The notes under the pieces were generated by a model. The model saw nothing but the letters and a program-made list of their open reading frames with translations. It did not search any database and was not told the origin of the DNA. A stretch of 64,000 nt of DNA from Mesorhizobium amorphae (GTDB lineage: Bacteria; Pseudomonadota; Alphaproteobacteria; Rhizobiales; Rhizobiaceae). The position numbers and the translations under genes were made by a program. Below are positions 44,957 through 53,349 of the stretch, one piece after another. The stretch covers positions 219,221 through 283,220 of the forward strand of contig NZ_JHQS01000006.1 in assembly GCF_014843845.1 (NCBI RefSeq), written 5' to 3'. Within the stretch, counting starts at the first letter, position 1. Each line of letters opens with the position of its first letter.

Positions 44957-47900
44957 ATGGCGAAGAAACCGGGTAAGACGCAGGACTTTGAAAACTACAA
45001 GCACGACACCGCGAAGCGGACGATGATCCCAACGGCGGAACAGCAAGGCTTTGTCGAGGAGGATGAGGCGCGGCCGATCAAACTGCGTTACCCGCGCAAT
45101 CCCGATCTGGACCCCCAGCTTGTGTGGCGCGGCAAGGACGCGGAAGACGGGCGCGATCTCTACGTCGATGCGCCACCTGTTTACATTCAGGAGAAAATCC
45201 ATCCGCGCGTCATCATCGAGCGGTTGAAACGCGAGACTGAGGCGCGGGCAGAGGCGGATATCCCGGACCTTTTTGCCGACTTCAATGGCCGTCCCTCCGA
45301 CCTGAAAGCGCGAACGGAATTCTACCAGCACGAACAAAACTGGCAGAACCGTATGATCCTTGGTGATGCCTTGATGGTCATGGCCAGCCTTGCGGAGCGC
45401 GAGAACCTACGCGGCAAGGTGCAGTGCATCTACATGGACCCGCCCTATGGGATCAAGTTCAACTCCAACTGGCAGGCGAAAGTTTTCGACACCAAGGTAA
45501 AGGATGGGAGTGCGTCTCATGTGAGCCGCGAGCCGGAGGTAATCCGCGCCTTCCGCGATACTTGGAAGGATGGCGTCAATACGTACCTAAGTTACCTGCG
45601 TGACCGGCTCACCGTAGCACGGGATTTGCTGACCGAAAGCGGGTCGGTCTTCGTGCAGATCGGGGATGAGAATGTCCACCGCGTGCGAGCGTTGATGGAT
45701 GAGGTGTTTGGGGAAGCTAACTTCGTTAGCCAGATCGTCCTAAAGACAACAAGTGGCGCAGGAAGCCCCAGCGGAGGAACTCTAACGCTCGCGGGGGTAT
45801 ATGATACAGTTGTCTGGTACGCTAAATCAAAACCTTATATAAAATATCATCAGCTATATTTTGAAAAAAGCGAGATGGCATCTGCCTCACTTTACAAGCG
45901 GATATTTGACGTTTCCGACTTAGGCAGAACAGCGTCAGAAGATGAGATTTCTGGGAGGCGTAAACTTTCGGGGTCAGAAGACTTCTTTCGCCCGGACAAT
46001 CTCACAAGCCAAAGCTCCCCAGAAAGCGCAACGTTTAAAGTAAATTGTTTCGGCGTGTTGGCTGGCCCCGGCAAGGGAGGTTGGAAAACGAACGAGAAGG
46101 GTATGGGCCGCCTGAAGGCCGGATCAAGATTATACCTTACCGAAAAGGGTAGCTTTCAGTATCTCAGAAAACTAAAAGATTTTGACGCTGCACCGATAAA
46201 CAATGTCTGGACCGATGTTGGAACTGGATCGTTTACCGCAGACAAATTATACATAGTTCAAAGTAACACAAAAATACTTGAACGATGCATCCTGATGACT
46301 ACTGATCCGGGCGACATCGTACTCGATCCTACATGTGGATCGGGCACCTCTGCCTATGTTGCGGAGCAGTGGGGCCGTCGATGGATTACTATCGATACAT
46401 CCCGGGTGGCCCTCACGCTTGCTCGCACAAGGCTAATGGGTGCACGCTATCCGTTCTATTACTTGAAAGACAGCGAAGCTGGGTTGCTGAAGGAGGCCGA
46501 AGTCACTGGGACGGTCCCACAACCCGACCGTCTGTCCAACGTGCGTCGCAACCGGCATGAACCAGACGTTAATCTCGGATTTGTTTACAGACGCGTTCCT
46601 CACATCCAACTTAAGGACATCGCCAACAATGTTGAGGTTGACGAAATCTGGGATCAATTCAACCCCGCCGTTGAAACGGCTCTTGCCGCGCTGAACGAGA
46701 GCCTTAAAGGCCAACCAGAGCCTTTCCCGGTTAAGTTCGGCGGGCGAGGCGGCAAAACCATCGATTTCACGGCCAGTGGCGAGGTAAAATTGCCGTCGGG
46801 CGAAGTTGCCCCAGCAAACGGCTTCATGGAATGGGAGGCCCCCCCCTACCCTGGCACCCCTTGGCCAGCCGATCAACAAAAGCTGTACTCGATTGCCCGC
46901 AGCTTCGATCCTTCCGCGACACCCGCCACGCGTCGCAAAGCAGAAGACGCCCTCTCGGCCCTGAATAAGGTCTTCGCGCAGGCATGGACGCACCAGACCC
47001 TGCCCGAAGCCCCGATTTTCCCTTGGCCCAAGTCGGCCGAGGAGGCATTGATCAATTTCTGGGAAGCTCGCATCGACCGTCAGCGGGAGATTGATTCCTC
47101 CATCGAGCGCGAAGGAAACCGCAATGCCGAGTTCCTTTTCGACAAGCCTTATGAAGACTCCAAAATCACCCGCGTAGCTGGGCCGTTCACGGTCGAAAGC
47201 CTGTCGCCTTACCGTGTGATCCCGTCCGACGACGATCCGCGCACCCTCGATATGTTGCGCGATGAGGATGAGGAATTGCCACGCCGCTTGGTGCCAAAGG
47301 AGCAGACCGATTTCGCGCAAGTGGTGATGGAGCACCTCAAGACCGCAGGCGTGCAGAACACGAAAAAGGGTGAGCGGCTGGAGTTCGACTCGGTCGAGCC
47401 TTGGCCGGGCAAAGGCTATGTTGCCTTCGATGGCCGTTACGAGGAACGTGGTGCCACCCGCCGTGCCGCCATCGCCATCGGACCCGAGTACGACGCGGTC
47501 GGTTACGATTTCGTCCGGCGTGCTGCCCTTGAAGCCCGCGATGTCTTCGACATCCTTGTCATCTGCGGGTTCCAGTTCGGGCCTGAGGTGGACGATTCGA
47601 TGCTGAATTTTGGTCGGCTGAAGGTGATGAAAGCCCGGATGAACCAAGACATTCGTATGGGCGACAAGCTGAAGAACACGGGCGCAGGCAATTTGTTCGT
47701 CGTCTTCGGCGAACCCGACATCGATGTGCGGGACGCGGGCGACGGCAAGATGCAGGTGGAAATCAAAGGCGTGGACATCTTCGACCCGACCACGGGCGAG
47801 GTGAAATCCTCCGACGATCCCGCCGAGGATATCGCTTGCTGGTTTATCGACGACGACTACGACGAAGAGAGCTTCTTTGTTCGCCAGGCCTACTTCCTTG

Positions 47901-48085
47901 GTGGTGCGACGGGTGACCCGTACAAGGCGCTGAAGCGTTCGCTGAAAGCTGAGATTGACGAGGAGGCTTGGGCATCCCTGCACCGGACGGTATCCCATCC
48001 CTTCCCGCGCCCCGCACGCGGGCAGATTTGCGTGAAGGTCATAAACCACTTCGGTGACGAGGTGCAGAAGGTGTTCAGGGTATAG
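44957..48085 (+). CDS. Beta-class DNA methyltransferase, modification subunit
   Basis: 1042 residues, long for a Mod subunit. Motif IV DPPYG (161-165) precedes motif I (VLDPTCGSGTSAYVAEQW, about 456), the beta-class order expected for an N6-adenine or N4-cytosine methyltransferase. Between them, roughly residues 255-450 (45720-46310), the DNA is much richer in A and T and in rare codons such as ATA and AGA; this is the target-recognition region. A C-terminal extension of about 500 residues includes FDRYEER-like GYVAFDGRYEERGATRRAAI and may link it to the restriction subunit. The recognition site is unknown. Confidence 0.9.
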   Translation: MAKKPGKTQDFENYKHDTAKRTMIPTAEQQGFVEEDEARPIKLRYPRNPDLDPQLVWRGKDAEDGRDLYVDAPPVYIQEKIHPRVIIERLKRETEARAEADIPDLFADFNGRPSDLKARTEFYQHEQNWQNRMILGDALMVMASLAERENLRGKVQCIYMDPPYGIKFNSNWQAKVFDTKVKDGSASHVSREPEVIRAFRDTWKDGVNTYLSYLRDRLTVARDLLTESGSVFVQIGDENVHRVRALMDEVFGEANFVSQIVLKTTSGAGSPSGGTLTLAGVYDTVVWYAKSKPYIKYHQLYFEKSEMASASLYKRIFDVSDLGRTASEDEISGRRKLSGSEDFFRPDNLTSQSSPESATFKVNCFGVLAGPGKGGWKTNEKGMGRLKAGSRLYLTEKGSFQYLRKLKDFDAAPINNVWTDVGTGSFTADKLYIVQSNTKILERCILMTTDPGDIVLDPTCGSGTSAYVAEQWGRRWITIDTSRVALTLARTRLMGARYPFYYLKDSEAGLLKEAEVTGTVPQPDRLSNVRRNRHEPDVNLGFVYRRVPHIQLKDIANNVEVDEIWDQFNPAVETALAALNESLKGQPEPFPVKFGGRGGKTIDFTASGEVKLPSGEVAPANGFMEWEAPPYPGTPWPADQQKLYSIARSFDPSATPATRRKAEDALSALNKVFAQAWTHQTLPEAPIFPWPKSAEEALINFWEARIDRQREIDSSIEREGNRNAEFLFDKPYEDSKITRVAGPFTVESLSPYRVIPSDDDPRTLDMLRDEDEELPRRLVPKEQTDFAQVVMEHLKTAGVQNTKKGERLEFDSVEPWPGKGYVAFDGRYEERGATRRAAIAIGPEYDAVGYDFVRRAALEARDVFDILVICGFQFGPEVDDSMLNFGRLKVMKARMNQDIRMGDKLKNTGAGNLFVVFGEPDIDVRDAGDGKMQVEIKGVDIFDPTTGEVKSSDDPAEDIACWFIDDDYDEESFFVRQAYFLGGATGDPYKALKRSLKAEIDEEAWASLHRTVSHPFPRPARGQICVKVINHFGDEVQKVFRV

Positions 48086-48088
48086 CGA

Positions 48089-49612
48089 ATGCCAAAGCGC
48101 GGCATCACGGACGAGGAAATCGGCCTCATCAAGACAATGCTCGCGTGGGGTATGCGCAACCGGGACATCCAGTTCTATTTCAACCGGCAAGATCGCCCGG
48201 TGAATTCCGGGCGGATCAGTCAGATTGGCGGTGGCACCTATGGCGCGGAAGTTCCAGCCGCCGAGGATGCAGCGGTTGATGAATTCCTAGCCACGTTCGC
48301 CCATGCGGAAGTTGGGGTGGTGATCGATGCGGCAGCCCGACCTGCTCGGCAGACGCTGGCAGACAGGGCGCGTGAGCACTTCGTTCGACGCGAGGACGGA
48401 CATTGGTATCTGGCGGATGGCGAGACTGCTGAGCATGAATGTAAGGAGGGATTCGATCCCAAGAAGCTCACACCCATCATTCGCGCCGTCGCTGCGCTCG
48501 CCAACAACCGGGGTGGGTTCATCGTCCTCGGGGTCAGTAATTCCGGCTGCCGGGCGGTGGGATTGCCCGATGACACCTTTGCAAACACAGACATCGCCAC
48601 TATCGCCGACAAGATCAAAACCTATCTCACCCCGACCCCTGTTTTCTCAAAGGACGTGATCGACCTGGACGGGGTTCAGATCGGTGTCATTCACGTTGAA
48701 AAGCACAGCTTACCGCCTGTGATCGTATGCCGTGATGGCGACGGACTGGACGATGGAACAATCCTGTTCCGGTACCCCGGCCAATCGGGCCGCATCAAAT
48801 ATGGCGACCTGCTGGCGATGCTGCGCGAACGCGACAGGTCCGCTCATGCCCAACTGTTGTCGCGCGCGGCGCGGCTTTCCGAGATCGGCACGGATCGGGC
48901 GCTTATTGTCGATACCCGCGAAGGGACCATGGATGCTGGTGAGACGCGAATAACCATCGATCAGGAACTTGCCGACCAGTTGGAGTTCATCCGTGAGGGT
49001 GAATTTGAAGAACGAGAAGGCGCTCCGACTTTGCGGCTCATTGGCGATGTACGCGCCGTGGATGCGACCGGACAGGTGCGCGAGCGGATCGAAGGGCGCG
49101 CCCTCACACCTGATATGGTCGTCAAGGCTTACCTCAGCAAGGAGCGCGTTAGTTCGCCGCTCGAATACGTTTGCGTTTCGGCCCTGACCCAACGCCAGTG
49201 GTTACCGCTCCACTATTTTGTGACATTGAGCGGACAGCATTCCGATGATGCCATTGATGCGTTGGAGCGAACTCAAGCATCCAATCAACAGAGCAAACAA
49301 CGCGCGCTTGAACGCCTTCGCGGCGATCGCAGCGCATATGCCTCATTGAGTGGCCAAGCGGTGCCTGTAGGAGGCGAAATCCAAGCGGGCCAGATTGACG
49401 GCATCTGCGAACGGCATCAACCCGTGCTTGTCGCGAGAGCGATCCAAGGTCTACCGGATGGTTTCGACAACGTTCCGCCGCTGCTGGAACTGTTGGACGG
49501 TCTGCGCGGCACATCCAATGGCGACGCCACGCTACGAGGGGCCATTTATCGCGCTGCCAGCCGTCTGGATGAGATAGAAGCCTTGGCAGAGCAACCACCG
49601 GAGGACGATTAA
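48089..49612 (+). CDS. Schlafen/AlbA_2-domain protein linked to R-M operon
   Basis: 507 residues, starting 3 bp after the methyltransferase stop. Residues 1-50 look like a helix-turn-helix or adaptor segment (IGLIKTMLAWGMRNRDIQFY). From about 105 to 240 an AlbA_2 (Schlafen-type) domain is visible: EHECKEGF with Glu117/Lys119, then AALANNRGGFIVLGVSN. The second half (about 260-500) is helical and unrecognised. AlbA_2 proteins bind nucleic acids and some relatives cut RNA. Its place at the end of the res-mod operon suggests a third component, either a regulator, a backup effector or a cofactor. Confidence 0.8.
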   Translation: MPKRGITDEEIGLIKTMLAWGMRNRDIQFYFNRQDRPVNSGRISQIGGGTYGAEVPAAEDAAVDEFLATFAHAEVGVVIDAAARPARQTLADRAREHFVRREDGHWYLADGETAEHECKEGFDPKKLTPIIRAVAALANNRGGFIVLGVSNSGCRAVGLPDDTFANTDIATIADKIKTYLTPTPVFSKDVIDLDGVQIGVIHVEKHSLPPVIVCRDGDGLDDGTILFRYPGQSGRIKYGDLLAMLRERDRSAHAQLLSRAARLSEIGTDRALIVDTREGTMDAGETRITIDQELADQLEFIREGEFEEREGAPTLRLIGDVRAVDATGQVRERIEGRALTPDMVVKAYLSKERVSSPLEYVCVSALTQRQWLPLHYFVTLSGQHSDDAIDALERTQASNQQSKQRALERLRGDRSAYASLSGQAVPVGGEIQAGQIDGICERHQPVLVARAIQGLPDGFDNVPPLLELLDGLRGTSNGDATLRGAIYRAASRLDEIEALAEQPPEDD

Positions 49613-49849
49613 GCTGGCAGCTATCAGAAAGCAAAGGTTTGCGTTGGCATGGAATGTCCGAATCTTGACCCTCTCGATGTCTCAACATTCGGACATTTCA
49701 GCAAAAAGTTTGCATCCGTATTTACATACACACAGGTACCTATAATCCCCCCTTGGGGGTTCCCTCCACGGTACGAGAAATGGCACGAGTGGTACGAGGA
49801 CTATCGCATCAAACCCCAGCATTTATGGGCTTTGAGGTCGACGCCGATG
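49613..49849. other. Right-end control region of the element
   Basis: No supported gene. It holds a CCCCCC TT GGGGG hairpin at about 49748-49760, the right arm-like repeats at 49768-49798, and leads to the right att copy. An open frame 49649-49909 reads through the att site and is not believed. Confidence 0.5.
49768..49798 (+). repeat. Putative integrase arm-binding repeats, right
   Basis: 49768-49790 matches 36193-36215 at 21 of 23 bases in the same orientation; a third GGTACGAG unit follows at 49791-49798. The distance to the att core (about 50-80 bp) mirrors the left side. Confidence 0.65.
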
Positions 49850-49867
49850 CCCTTCATCCGCACCAAA
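49850..49867 (+). repeat. att core, right
   Basis: Exact 18-bp copy of 36121-36138 (tRNA-Leu 3' end) marking the far boundary of the element. Host genes resume after it; 49868-50044 holds no gene. Confidence 0.9.
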
Positions 49868-50044
49868 AACAGAGCATTGGCTCGGCAAATGAAAAGCCCC
49901 TACGACTAGGCGACGCGCAAAACAGTGTCGACATTGATGTCGTGCCGGCGCCGTCAGTTCAATTGTCATACTTCACTCGAGTTCCAGACGAACGGTCACG
50001 GGGACTGGCGAAGAGCGACGAGCATGCGGCGCGACTGGCCGTGT

Positions 50045-50626
50045 CTAATAGAGCGGTTCCTCGAACAACGTCTTGTCGCCGTCCATCAGCGCCTTGATCT
50101 GCGGAGTGCCGTTGGCAGCGATCGCGACCCGGACGGCGAACGGCCGCACCCGCATGTCGTTCTGGATCGCCATGCCCTCGCCTTCCGGCAGATAGAAGCG
50201 CTCTAAGCCGTAGTCCGGCGCGATCGAACCACCCTCTTCGCGCAAACTCCAACCCTCGCCAACATGTCCGACGATATCTGCTTCATCGGAGGCGGCAGGC
50301 GTAGGCGCCTGGCCAAACCAGGCCGCTGTCGGCTGCCAATAGCCGTCGGCGCCCTTTTTCAGCCTGACCACGATCGAGGTGTCGTCGCTCGAGAGTTTGT
50401 CGGCGGGGATGTCGGCGATCATTTTCACCGGAATACGCGATATGTCGTAGCCAAGGCGAATATAGTCGCCGCGCAAGAGGTCGCGCGGATCGATCGGCTC
50501 GACCTTCAAGAGCACTTCCTTGCCGTCGCGCAGGATCGCCGCCCTACCGGCAATGATCCAGCTCAAAAAGCCGATCTGGACGAGCGCCAGCACCAGCGCC
50601 GAGATGATTAGTCTTTTCCCGGTCAT
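50045..50626 (-). CDS. GDYXXLXY-domain membrane-anchored protein
   Basis: 193 residues from MTGKRLIISALVLALVQIGF, one N-terminal helix that anchors a periplasmic domain. The family signature is LLRGDYIRLGYDI near residue 55. GDYXXLXY proteins are usually encoded right after DUF2157 membrane proteins, as here, where the stop and start overlap. The role of the pair is not known. Confidence 0.87.
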   Translation of the reverse strand: MTGKRLIISALVLALVQIGFLSWIIAGRAAILRDGKEVLLKVEPIDPRDLLRGDYIRLGYDISRIPVKMIADIPADKLSSDDTSIVVRLKKGADGYWQPTAAWFGQAPTPAASDEADIVGHVGEGWSLREEGGSIAPDYGLERFYLPEGEGMAIQNDMRVRPFAVRVAIAANGTPQIKALMDGDKTLFEEPLY

Positions 50627-51744
50627 CACGCTGCCATTCCTTCGGCGCGCGGCGCCTTCATGCGTTTCTCGATGCGAATGATGACAAGCGCCAGGATGCC
50701 GAGAAGCACGGCAGCGGCCAGGAAGAAGCCTGCGGTGTCGAGCATCGACTGCAGCATCACCACATAGATGATGGCGAGTTCGAAGGCGAAGCCGGCATAG
50801 GCAACCCAGCGCAGGCCTCGGCTCTCGCGGCCGCCCAGCATGATCGCCGCGACGATACCGGCCAGTGCAACCGCCGAGACAATGGCGAAGCCGCTGTTGT
50901 AGCTGGCATCGCCGGCGAGCTCCATCTGAAGCATCGCCAGTCCTGTGAGGAAGCCGATCAAGGCGTGCAAGGGCAACCGGCCGCCGAGTTGGACAATCCG
51001 GTCGACGGGCTCGGCGGCAAAGACCGCCACTGCAAAGAGCAGCGCCGAGACGATCGCCAACGGGATGGCGACCTGCAGCGTGTCATAGTCAATCACGAAC
51101 AGCACGAGATAGCAGAGGACCGACAGGATGATCAGGTGCCGCGCCGCCTGACTGCGGGTCCAGAACGAAATGGCGAACAGCACGATGGCCATGACGACGA
51201 AGAAATGCGGAAATTCCGTACGCTTGAAATAGTCGAACCCTTTGACGAACAGCCAGGCATCGGCGATGCCGACGGAAGCGACGGTCAGCGGGTTCGAGCG
51301 CAATGCCACTGCCGCCAGCGCCGTGCCGGCACCCCAGGTGATCAGCGCCGACGCCTCGTCGCCGGTCAGATGGTACATCTGGCCGATCAGCGCGATCGAC
51401 CCGCCGAAGGCCGCCGCCGCGATGATCCAGAGCGCTTCACCGATCGCCGCGTGGTCGCGGGTCTTCAGCAGCGCACCACCGACATATCCGGCAAGGATGA
51501 TGGCGAAGAGTGCGGCGACCCGCGCCAGCCGCGGAATGGCCTCCCAGTTGGCGGCGACGAAGATCAGGATGGCGGCGCCAAACAGCAATGCCGCCATCAT
51601 CGCCAGGATCGAACCGAAGCTCAGAGACCTCCGTTCATTGGCTTCGACGTCGCGCCTCAGCGCGTCGGCCGTCGGCCCGTCGATCAGGCCAGTCTCGAGC
51701 CATCGCGCAATGTCCGATCTGGCCCGTGACGCATAGCTCGCCAT
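50626..51744 (-). CDS. DUF2157 multi-pass membrane protein
   Basis: 372 residues from MASYASRARSDIARWLETGL at 51744 with GGGGGAAGAC upstream; the frame is open to 51882 without support. The cytoplasmic N-terminus LETGLIDGPTADALRRDVEA is typical of DUF2157. Around ten membrane helices follow, starting with SILAMMAALLFGAAILIFVA and including the conserved EALWIIAAAAFGGSIALIGQ and MYHLTGDE. It probably works with the downstream GDYXXLXY protein. Confidence 0.9.
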   Translation of the reverse strand: MASYASRARSDIARWLETGLIDGPTADALRRDVEANERRSLSFGSILAMMAALLFGAAILIFVAANWEAIPRLARVAALFAIILAGYVGGALLKTRDHAAIGEALWIIAAAAFGGSIALIGQMYHLTGDEASALITWGAGTALAAVALRSNPLTVASVGIADAWLFVKGFDYFKRTEFPHFFVVMAIVLFAISFWTRSQAARHLIILSVLCYLVLFVIDYDTLQVAIPLAIVSALLFAVAVFAAEPVDRIVQLGGRLPLHALIGFLTGLAMLQMELAGDASYNSGFAIVSAVALAGIVAAIMLGGRESRGLRWVAYAGFAFELAIIYVVMLQSMLDTAGFFLAAAVLLGILALVIIRIEKRMKAPRAEGMAA

Positions 51745-51977
51745 GTCTTCTCCCCCGGTTGGTCTTTTTTCAGCCGAGCCAGCCAAGCCGTTGACGCTAC
51801 GGCATTTTCCGATTCGGGTTTCTTTGTGTCTGGGACGTAAACGCGCGTTAATGGTGCATTGCACAATTTGCATTGCTGCCATGCAGCGATAGCGCTTTTA
51901 AATCGATATGACCCCACCTATCTTCACGGCATACAGAAAGACGGAATGATCCGAAAGAAAGACGAAACGAGACTACC

Positions 51978-52118
51978 ATGAACCTGATCCGCAACTATCG
52001 CAACTGGCGCCGCTACCGGAACACCGTGTCCGAGCTGAGCCGCCTGTCGAACCGTGAACTGAACGACCTCGGCATCGGCCGCAGCGACATCCACTACGTC
52101 GCCCGCAAAGCGGTCTAA
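51978..52118 (+). CDS. DUF1127 small Arg-rich protein, copy 1
   Basis: Forty-six residues: MNLIRNYRNWRRYRNTVSEL, then LSRLSNRELNDLGIGRSDI and VARKAV. The DUF1127 signature (LSxLSxRxLxDIGI) is complete. Members of 40-50 residues bind RNA and influence small-RNA turnover in other alphaproteobacteria. It is followed 50 bp later by a near copy and then by the anti-Shine-Dalgarno hairpin array. Confidence 0.92.
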   Translation: MNLIRNYRNWRRYRNTVSELSRLSNRELNDLGIGRSDIHYVARKAV

Positions 52119-52168
52119 TCCACTTCGGACCGTAAATGGTCCGAACCAGTTTTGAAAAGAGAACGACA

Positions 52169-52309
52169 ATGAACCTGATCCGCAACTATCGTAACTGGCG
52201 CGTCTACCGCGACACCGTTAACGAGCTGGGTCGCCTTTCGAACCGCCAGCTCCATGATCTCGGCATCATCCGCGACGAGATCAAGACCGTCGCCCGCAAG
52301 GCGATCTAA
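52169..52309 (+). CDS. DUF1127 small Arg-rich protein, copy 2
   Basis: Forty-six residues with the same N-terminus (MNLIRNYRNWR) and layout as copy 1, differing mainly in the second half (LHDLGIIRDEIKTVARKAI). The leaders of the two genes share GAACCAG/GACGACAATG-like context, so they arose by tandem duplication. The stop codon is 15 bp before the first small-RNA hairpin, so the RNAs could be cut from the mRNA 3' end. Confidence 0.92.
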   Translation: MNLIRNYRNWRVYRDTVNELGRLSNRQLHDLGIIRDEIKTVARKAI

Positions 52310-52324
52310 ATACAAGAATTTCGC

Positions 52325-52436
52325 CAGGGTCGACCTCCTCCCCGACCCTGACGGATACGGTCAGCCTTCACCTCCTCCCGAGGGTTGACCAGCAAAACGG
52401 CGCCCGCCGCACCTCCTCCCGCGGCGGGCGTTGTTT
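52325..52436 (+). ncRNA. Cuckoo/CcsR-type small RNA unit 1 (three anti-SD hairpins)
   Basis: Three stem-loops in a row, each with the ten-base loop ACCTCCTCCC. Loops are at 52333-52342 (stem CAGGGTCG/CGACCCTG), 52370-52379 (stem 52359-52369 with 52380-52390) and 52411-52420 (perfect stem CGCCCGCCGC/GCGGCGGGCG, followed by TTGTTT, terminator-like). CCUCCUCCC loops downstream of a DUF1127 gene define the cuckoo RNA family (CcsR1-4 of Rhodobacter). Confidence 0.85.
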
Positions 52437-52460
52437 CCCAGGGGTTTCGCCCCCTTCACC

Positions 52461-52592
52461 CGGCGAAAGGAATTTCGTCAAAGCCGACCTCCTCCCCGGC
52501 GATGACGAATACGGTCGATCTTCACCTCCTCCCGAGGATCGACCCCAAAAACGACACCCGCCGGACCTCCTCCCCCGGCGGGTGTTGTGTTT
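52461..52592 (+). ncRNA. Cuckoo/CcsR-type small RNA unit 2 (three anti-SD hairpins)
   Basis: A second set of three. Loops ACCTCCTCCC are at 52487-52496 (imperfect stem around 52473-52510), 52524-52533 (stem GGTCGATCTTC/GAGGATCGACC) and 52565-52574 (perfect 11-bp stem ACACCCGCCGG/CCGGCGGGTGT, then TGTGTTTTTG, a likely terminator). Each hairpin corresponds to the one at the same place in unit 1, with stems changed on both sides, which shows selection for structure. Confidence 0.85.
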
Positions 52593-52646
52593 TTGTGGGG
52601 GGGTCGGAGGCTCTCTAGGAGCCGTTTTAGCGGGACGTCTCTGTCG

Positions 52647-53255
52647 TCAGTCCAGCGCACCGCTTTCCAACACGCCCCGTTCCTTCCACCGGCTCAGCGG
52701 AAAAATGTCCGGCGCGCCGCCCATCGCCGCATACCAGGTATCCACCACCCATTCGGTGCCGCCGCGGTCGCTGATCACCGCCGTCCAATGGGGATAGCGC
52801 CCGTCGACAAACAGGCCTCGCGAGGCCTTGTCCTCGACCTTGTGAAACCTGAGCAATTTTCGCTCGGCAAGATAGACCAGCAGCGCGTGCGTATTGGTCG
52901 ATTCGTCGACACAATCCATCTGGCCCCTGATGCGCGATGCACCGAATTGCGACTGCGGCAGATCGCGAACGCCGGTGGCCCGCAAAATGCGCTGCTCGAA
53001 ATAGCGCACAGCCTTCGAAATTGCGGAACGCTCGGCTTGGGCCGAGCCTGCACCCGCACGCAGGATAGCGCGGAAACGCGCGCCGTCAGCGGGGCCAAGC
53101 GCGAGTATCGTGCGATAGTTGCAACTGTAGCCGTGGCATATCGGGATCCGCTTGGAAGCCGTCGCTTCCAGTTCGCCGGCGGCCGTTGATCCGCCCATGG
53201 CGATCGCGACTGCCATAAATGCCGCTCTGGCAAAGACTCCGAGACTCCCGTCCAT
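52647..53255 (-). CDS. Exported protein with transglutaminase-like Cys-His-Asp pattern
   Basis: 202 residues from MDGSLGVFARAAFMAVAIAM, a signal peptide ending near TAAG. The mature part has ICHGYSCNYRTI, then CVDESTNTHALLVYLAERK, GRYPHWTAVIS and TEWVVDTWYAAMGG. A Cys, a His-Trp and an Asp-Thr-Trp spaced like this recall transglutaminase-like or BTLCP-type cysteine peptidases, an inference from motifs only. Its gene is convergent with the small-RNA array and divergent from trmFO. Confidence 0.7.
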   Translation of the reverse strand: MDGSLGVFARAAFMAVAIAMGGSTAAGELEATASKRIPICHGYSCNYRTILALGPADGARFRAILRAGAGSAQAERSAISKAVRYFEQRILRATGVRDLPQSQFGASRIRGQMDCVDESTNTHALLVYLAERKLLRFHKVEDKASRGLFVDGRYPHWTAVISDRGGTEWVVDTWYAAMGGAPDIFPLSRWKERGVLESGALD

Positions 53256-53349
53256 TCCCCGATCGTAGACGATTGCGGCGCCAAGCGGCAACAGCGCGGC
53301 TCAACGTGTGTAATTGCAATCGCAGCTACAAGCGATTATTCCGGCGCTC

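Larger units (their letters stand above)
36121..49867. mobile_element. Integrated genomic island in tRNA-Leu carrying phage remnants and an R-M operon
   Basis: The boundaries are 18-bp direct repeats of the tRNA 3' end (36121-36138 and 49850-49867). The first gene inside is a tyrosine recombinase, and repeats resembling integrase arm sites sit about 55-60 bp inside each boundary. Cargo is a set of phage-like genes, one with a stop-interrupted virion gene, and a res-mod-AlbA_2 operon. Total 13.7 kb. There are no complete head, tail or terminase modules, so it resembles a phage satellite or decayed prophage rather than a whole phage. Confidence 0.87.

Noticed and set aside
49649..49909. 86-codon frame across the right att site
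   Set aside because: It covers the hairpin, the arm repeats and the att core, with no ribosome binding site; reading through these elements is coincidental.
52325..52592. CRISPR-like appearance of regularly spaced ACCTCCTCCC repeats
   Set aside because: The repeat is only 10 bp, the flanking segments are complementary to each other (hairpin stems) rather than unique spacers, and no cas genes are near.
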